Shown here piece after piece: positions 5,445-8,071 of a stretch of DNA of 8,071 bases (within the stretch, counting starts at the first letter, position 1; each line of letters opens with the position of its first letter). Both the position numbers and the translations under genes were made by a program. This DNA comes from Chloroflexota bacterium (lineage in GTDB: Bacteria > Chloroflexota > Anaerolineae > Anaerolineales > DRMV01): assembly GCA_013153335.1 (NCBI GenBank), contig JAADEP010000159.1, forward strand, positions 1-8,071, in the 5' to 3' direction. The notes under the pieces were generated by a model, which ran no database searches, was not told the DNA's origin, and worked only from the letters and a program-made list of their open reading frames with translations.

Positions 5445-6500
5445 ATGCGTCTGCCGGCGGATACGCCCTACCTATACCAAGAGATCTTCGCCCAACCCCA
5501 GGTCTTGACCACATTGCTGTTGGAGGAAAGTGAACGAGCCAAAGCCATTGTGCAAGCCGCGCGCGACCGAGACATCCGCATGATCGTCATGGCCGCCCGA
5601 GGGAGCAGCGACAACGCGGCCCTCTATGGCAAATACCTCTTCGGCGCGATGGTGGGCCTTCCGGTCGCGATGGCCACGCCTTCCCTCTTCACCTTATATC
5701 AACGTCCGCCCCGGCTTGCGGGCACCTTGGTCGTGGGGATCTCCCAGTCAGGGCAGTCGACCGACATCGTAACCGTGGTCGAGACCGCGGCGCAACAAGG
5801 GGCAATGACGTTAGCCATCACCAACGACCCCGACTCGCCCTTGGCCCAGGTCGCGGAATTTGTGCTGCCACTCCACGCGGGCGAAGAGCGCAGCATTGCC
5901 GCGACCAAGACCTACACCGCGCAACTCATGGCCCTGGCCTTGCTCGCCACCCATTGGGCCGAAAACAAAACCGCCTGGCGGGAATTGACCGCAGTCCCCG
6001 CCGCGGTAAGCCAAGCCCTCAGCCTGGCCGATAACGTGGCTCGGATGACCGAGCGCTACCGTTACATGAACACCTGCGTGGTCATTGGGCGAGGCTACAA
6101 CTACGCCACGGCGTACGAAATCGCGCTCAAGCTCAAGGAACTCACTTATGTGGTCGCGGAACCTTATTCGTCCGCCGACTTTCAACACGGCCCCATCGCG
6201 GTCATCGGCGACGGCTTCCCGGTGCTGCTCATCGCGCCCCAGGGTCGGGTACACCCTGAAATCCAACGCCTGGCCGAACGCCTGCGTGAACGCGGGGCTG
6301 AGCTCCTGGCCATCTCCGACGTGCCCGAGACCCTGGCCCTCGCGCGCACGCCCTTGCCGCTCCCGGCCCAGCTTCCCGAATGGCTGACGCCGTTCACCGC
6401 GGTGGTTCTGGGTCAGCTTTTCGCCTACCACCTCACGCTCACCAAAGATTATGACCCCGATCATCCTCGGGGCCTGACCAAAGTGACCCAAACCCGCTAA
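5445..6500 (+). CDS. Two-SIS-domain sugar-phosphate isomerase/deaminase-like protein
   Basis: The protein has 351 residues with two SIS domains (about 30-165 and 200-335). It resembles the isomerase half of GlmS without the N-terminal glutaminase domain. Sugar-phosphate-binding features are RGSSDNA (52-58), SQSGQSTD (100-107), NDPDSPLA (127-134) and EERSIAATKTYTAQL (147-161) in the first domain, and GRGYNYATAYEIALKLKEL (215-233) in the second. Candidate catalytic residues by comparison with GlmS are Lys229, Glu232, His248 (in DFQHGP) and Lys346 near the C-terminus; all are present. Likely roles are a NagB-II-type glucosamine-6-phosphate deaminase or a related amino-sugar or fructosamine deglycase; the sequence alone does not decide. 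ATG 5445-5447 follows a strong AAAGGAGG (5433-5440), which rules out the in-frame extension into the upstream gene. It lies 13 bases after the LOG-family gene. Confidence 0.88.
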   Translation: MRLPADTPYLYQEIFAQPQVLTTLLLEESERAKAIVQAARDRDIRMIVMAARGSSDNAALYGKYLFGAMVGLPVAMATPSLFTLYQRPPRLAGTLVVGISQSGQSTDIVTVVETAAQQGAMTLAITNDPDSPLAQVAEFVLPLHAGEERSIAATKTYTAQLMALALLATHWAENKTAWRELTAVPAAVSQALSLADNVARMTERYRYMNTCVVIGRGYNYATAYEIALKLKELTYVVAEPYSSADFQHGPIAVIGDGFPVLLIAPQGRVHPEIQRLAERLRERGAELLAISDVPETLALARTPLPLPAQLPEWLTPFTAVVLGQLFAYHLTLTKDYDPDHPRGLTKVTQTR

Positions 6501-6640
6501 GGGATGGGCGGCTCGCGGCACGGGCCGCAAGAACGGTCCGGCGGATACCTCACCCACCAGGAACGGCTCGAAAATTCCGACGCAGGTTTGCCCTTTCCTT
6601 GTTTTATAATTGAGTCCATCCCACAAAGCAGGGGGCGAAC
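6501..6640 (+). other. 140-base gap: weak hairpin, then promoter of the PaaK-like gene
   Basis: After the SIS gene, GCGGC-ACGG-GCCGC (6515-6528) can form a five-pair hairpin, but no T-run follows, so I do not call a terminator. GGGATGGG begins directly after the stop codon (6501-6508), and its complement CCATCCC occurs at 6616-6622. No gene is seen. The region turns more AT-rich toward 6570-6610, where the promoter lies. Confidence 0.4.
6605..6610 (+). promoter_or_regulatory. Probable -10 box of the PaaK-like gene
   Basis: A perfect TATAAT sits 30 bases before the ATG, in an AT-rich patch. No good -35 box exists at 16-18 bases upstream (the 17-base position reads GCAGGT), so the promoter may be weak or activator-dependent. 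The start would be near 6617. The ribosome site is AGGGGG at about 6630-6635. Confidence 0.55.
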
Positions 6641-7831
6641 ATGAAGCCAAAAGACTTGCAGGCGCTCATTATGCACCTGGCGACCCATGCGCCGGGATTC
6701 GCGCGGCGTTTGGCAGAAGCGGGGCTGCGTCCCGAAGACATCCGCACCTTGGAAGACCTCAACCGCCTGCCCGTGTTGCGCAAAGACGACTTGGCCGAGT
6801 TGCAGGCCCAAGACCCGCCCTTTGGCGGGATGCTGGCCGTACCCATCAGCGAACTCAAACGCGTGTTTCAGTCCCCAGGACCGATCTATGAGCCCGAGCC
6901 CCGGCGACCAGACCCCTGGCGCTGGGCCGAGGCCCTGCGCGCGGCCGGCTTTCAGGCCGGGGACGTGGTGCTGAACGCGTTCGCGTATCATCTCACGCCC
7001 GCGGGCGCGATGTTTGAGGAGGGCCTGCGCGCGATCGGCGCGGTAGTGCTCCCAGGCGGGGTGGGCAATATGGAGCAACAAGTGCGCGCGATGCACGACC
7101 TGGGCGTCAACGGATATGTCGGCCTGCCCTCCTACCTGCACGCCCTGCTCGATAAAGCGGAACAACTCGGGCTCACGCTGCCCGTGGAAAAGGCTTTCGT
7201 CACCGCGGAGCCCCTGCCCCGATCGTTGCGAGAGGCCTTACACGCGAAGGGTGTGCGCATTGTTCGCCAAGGGTATGGCACAGCCGAGTGCGGGAACTTG
7301 GGCTATGAGTGCGAGATAGAGGACGGATGGCACGTGCCTGAGGACGTGTTCGTGCAAATCTGCGACATCAACACAGGCCAGCCGCTCCCGGATGGCGAGA
7401 CGGGCGAAGTGGTGGTGACGCTCTTCCATCCTGAGTACGCGCTGGTTCGCTTCGGCACCGGCGACCTTTCGGCCCTGAACCCCGAACCTTGCGCGTGCGG
7501 CCGCACCACGCCCCGGCTCATGGGCTGGCGCGGCCGCGTGGGTGACGCGGTCAAAGTGCGCGGGATGTTCTTGCACCCGCGGCAGCTCACGGACATGATG
7601 CGCCGCTTTCCTGAAGTGCAAGCGTGGCAGGCCGTGGTTACCCGCGAAGGCCATCGTGACGCGCTCACCCTGCGCGTGGTCGCGGCAGCCGACGCCGACC
7701 GCGACGCACTGGCCCAACGCCTGACCCGCACCGCGCGCGAAGCGATCAAATTCCGTTTGGATGGCGTAGAATTCGTCGATACCTTGCCCGAAGATGCGAA
7801 GCCCATCCTTGACACCCGAACCTGGGATTGA
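6641..7831 (+). CDS. PaaK-like adenylate-forming enzyme lacking the usual P-loop
   Basis: The protein belongs to the phenylacetate-CoA ligase-like branch of the ANL superfamily, which activates carboxylic acids with ATP. It has 396 residues; PaaK has about 430-440. Visible features are LNRLPVLRKDDL (40-51), GDVVLNAFAYHLTPAG (107-122), GLPSYLHALL (161-170), the A5-type motif GYGTAECGN (211-219), RFGTGDLS (270-277) with the ribose-binding Asp275, CACGRT (284-289), the hinge GRVGDAVKVRGMFLHP (298-313) and Lys387 near the C-terminus as a candidate catalytic Lys. The Ser/Thr/Gly-rich P-loop (SSGTTGxP type) expected near 75-85 is replaced by QSPGPIYEP (77-85). Substrate and even adenylation activity are therefore uncertain. 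It starts at ATG 6641 with its own promoter and appears to be a single-gene unit. Confidence 0.88.
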   Translation: MKPKDLQALIMHLATHAPGFARRLAEAGLRPEDIRTLEDLNRLPVLRKDDLAELQAQDPPFGGMLAVPISELKRVFQSPGPIYEPEPRRPDPWRWAEALRAAGFQAGDVVLNAFAYHLTPAGAMFEEGLRAIGAVVLPGGVGNMEQQVRAMHDLGVNGYVGLPSYLHALLDKAEQLGLTLPVEKAFVTAEPLPRSLREALHAKGVRIVRQGYGTAECGNLGYECEIEDGWHVPEDVFVQICDINTGQPLPDGETGEVVVTLFHPEYALVRFGTGDLSALNPEPCACGRTTPRLMGWRGRVGDAVKVRGMFLHPRQLTDMMRRFPEVQAWQAVVTREGHRDALTLRVVAAADADRDALAQRLTRTAREAIKFRLDGVEFVDTLPEDAKPILDTRTWD

Positions 7832-8056
7832 CGCGCCAAGATGCCGCGCGCAGACGTGATTTTGGATTGGCCAAGACAGTGCGCACGACAAAGCTGAAAC
7901 AAAAGGGATGGGCTCAACTTTCAAATTGAAGCCAGCATCAATGCATCCTTTGCTTGCGGGATGGGGCAAAAGGCTTCATTCCTGCTCATTTCACCTTGCT
8001 CAACACGGAAGCGGCCATTATAATGGAAGGCACATCCCCTTCGGAAGGAGGACCGT
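7832..8056 (+). other. 225-base intergenic region with overlapping inverted repeats
   Basis: No gene is seen. The stretch 7900-7980 is more AT-rich than its surroundings and holds competing inverted repeats. GGCTCAA (7911-7917) and GGCTTCA (7972-7978) can each pair with TTGAAGCC (7926-7933). CATCC (7944-7948) can pair with GGATG at 7906-7910 or 7959-7963. CCTTTGC (7947-7953) can pair with GCAAAAGG (7966-7973), with one bulge. None is followed by a T-run. The region lies upstream of the promoter of the last gene, so it is either the 3' end of the PaaK-like transcript, regulatory DNA or a small RNA. Confidence 0.35.
7996..8024 (+). promoter_or_regulatory. Probable promoter of the gene at the right edge
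   Basis: A perfect TATAAT (8019-8024) lies 32 bases before the next start codon. A partial -35 TTGCTC (7996-8001) is 17 bases upstream. The -10 box sits inside the palindrome CCATTATAATGG (8015-8026), so a TATAAT also reads on the minus strand. Confidence 0.6.
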
Positions 8057-8071
8057 ATGCGTAAGTATCTC
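8057..8071 (+). CDS. Start of a gene cut by the right edge (five codons)
   Basis: ATG at 8057 is preceded by a strong AAGGAGG (8045-8051) at good spacing and by a promoter. Only MRKYL is visible. A short basic start of this kind is common in exported proteins and lipoproteins, but nothing about function can be concluded. Confidence 0.6.

Noticed and set aside
6515..6528. Intrinsic terminator after the SIS gene
   Set aside because: The hairpin has only five pairs and is not followed by a run of T.
5811..6650. 279-residue open frame on the minus strand, antisense to the SIS gene
   Set aside because: It is the mirror of a GC-rich coding strand, has no recognisable motif, and the plus-strand protein is clearly conserved.
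7238..7969. 243-residue open frame on the minus strand, antisense to the PaaK-like gene
   Set aside because: It is composition-driven, has no motif, and the opposite strand codes for a recognisable family.

Overview
This is a gene-dense, GC-rich window (low to mid 60s percent GC by eye) from a bacterial chromosome. It shows Shine-Dalgarno-led genes, sigma-70-type promoters and short intergenic gaps. The gene mix is an L25/Ctc protein with an acidic tail, a short NeuB, a YjjX-type NTPase next to hisB, a LOG-family protein next to a GlmS-like SIS protein, and a PaaK-like adenylating enzyme. That mix, with the GC-rich codon use, would fit a Chloroflexota (Anaerolineae-like) or similar environmental, possibly thermophilic, bacterium. 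The taxonomic guess is inference and weak. I see no phage, transposon, CRISPR, rRNA or tRNA signal.

Layout. 1-911 (+): the 3' part of an unrecognised protein with two similar halves. It converges, with a 7-base gap, on 919-1626 (-), a SanA/YdcF-type envelope protein. 1638-2585 (-) is a NeuB-family synthase that lacks the C-terminal SAF domain and heads a two-gene neuB-sanA operon. A 267-base divergent region (2586-2852) holds a promoter for that operon and a near-consensus promoter for rplY/ctc (2853-3500, +), which has a hairpin-rich leader and ends in a textbook intrinsic terminator. Immediately after it come yjjX (3554-4123) and hisB (4104-4703), which overlap. After a 170-base gap with some folding potential come a LOG-family protein (4874-5431) and a two-SIS-domain sugar isomerase/deaminase-like protein (5445-6500), 13 bases apart. 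A promoter region precedes a PaaK-like adenylate-forming enzyme without the usual P-loop (6641-7831). The last 240 bases hold inverted repeats, a promoter and the first five codons of another gene.

Functionally this is mostly housekeeping and metabolism: translation (L25), nucleotide-pool cleaning (YjjX), histidine synthesis (HisB), nucleotide/cytokinin-type hydrolysis (LOG), amino-sugar chemistry (NeuB, SIS protein), cell envelope (SanA) and acyl activation (PaaK-like). NeuB and the SIS protein both act on amino-sugar-type substrates, but they lie in different transcription units and nothing in the sequence links them directly. I found no convincing new multi-gene system. The best leads are family members with altered or missing core motifs (PaaK-like, NeuB, HisB, LOG) and a few structured intergenic stretches.
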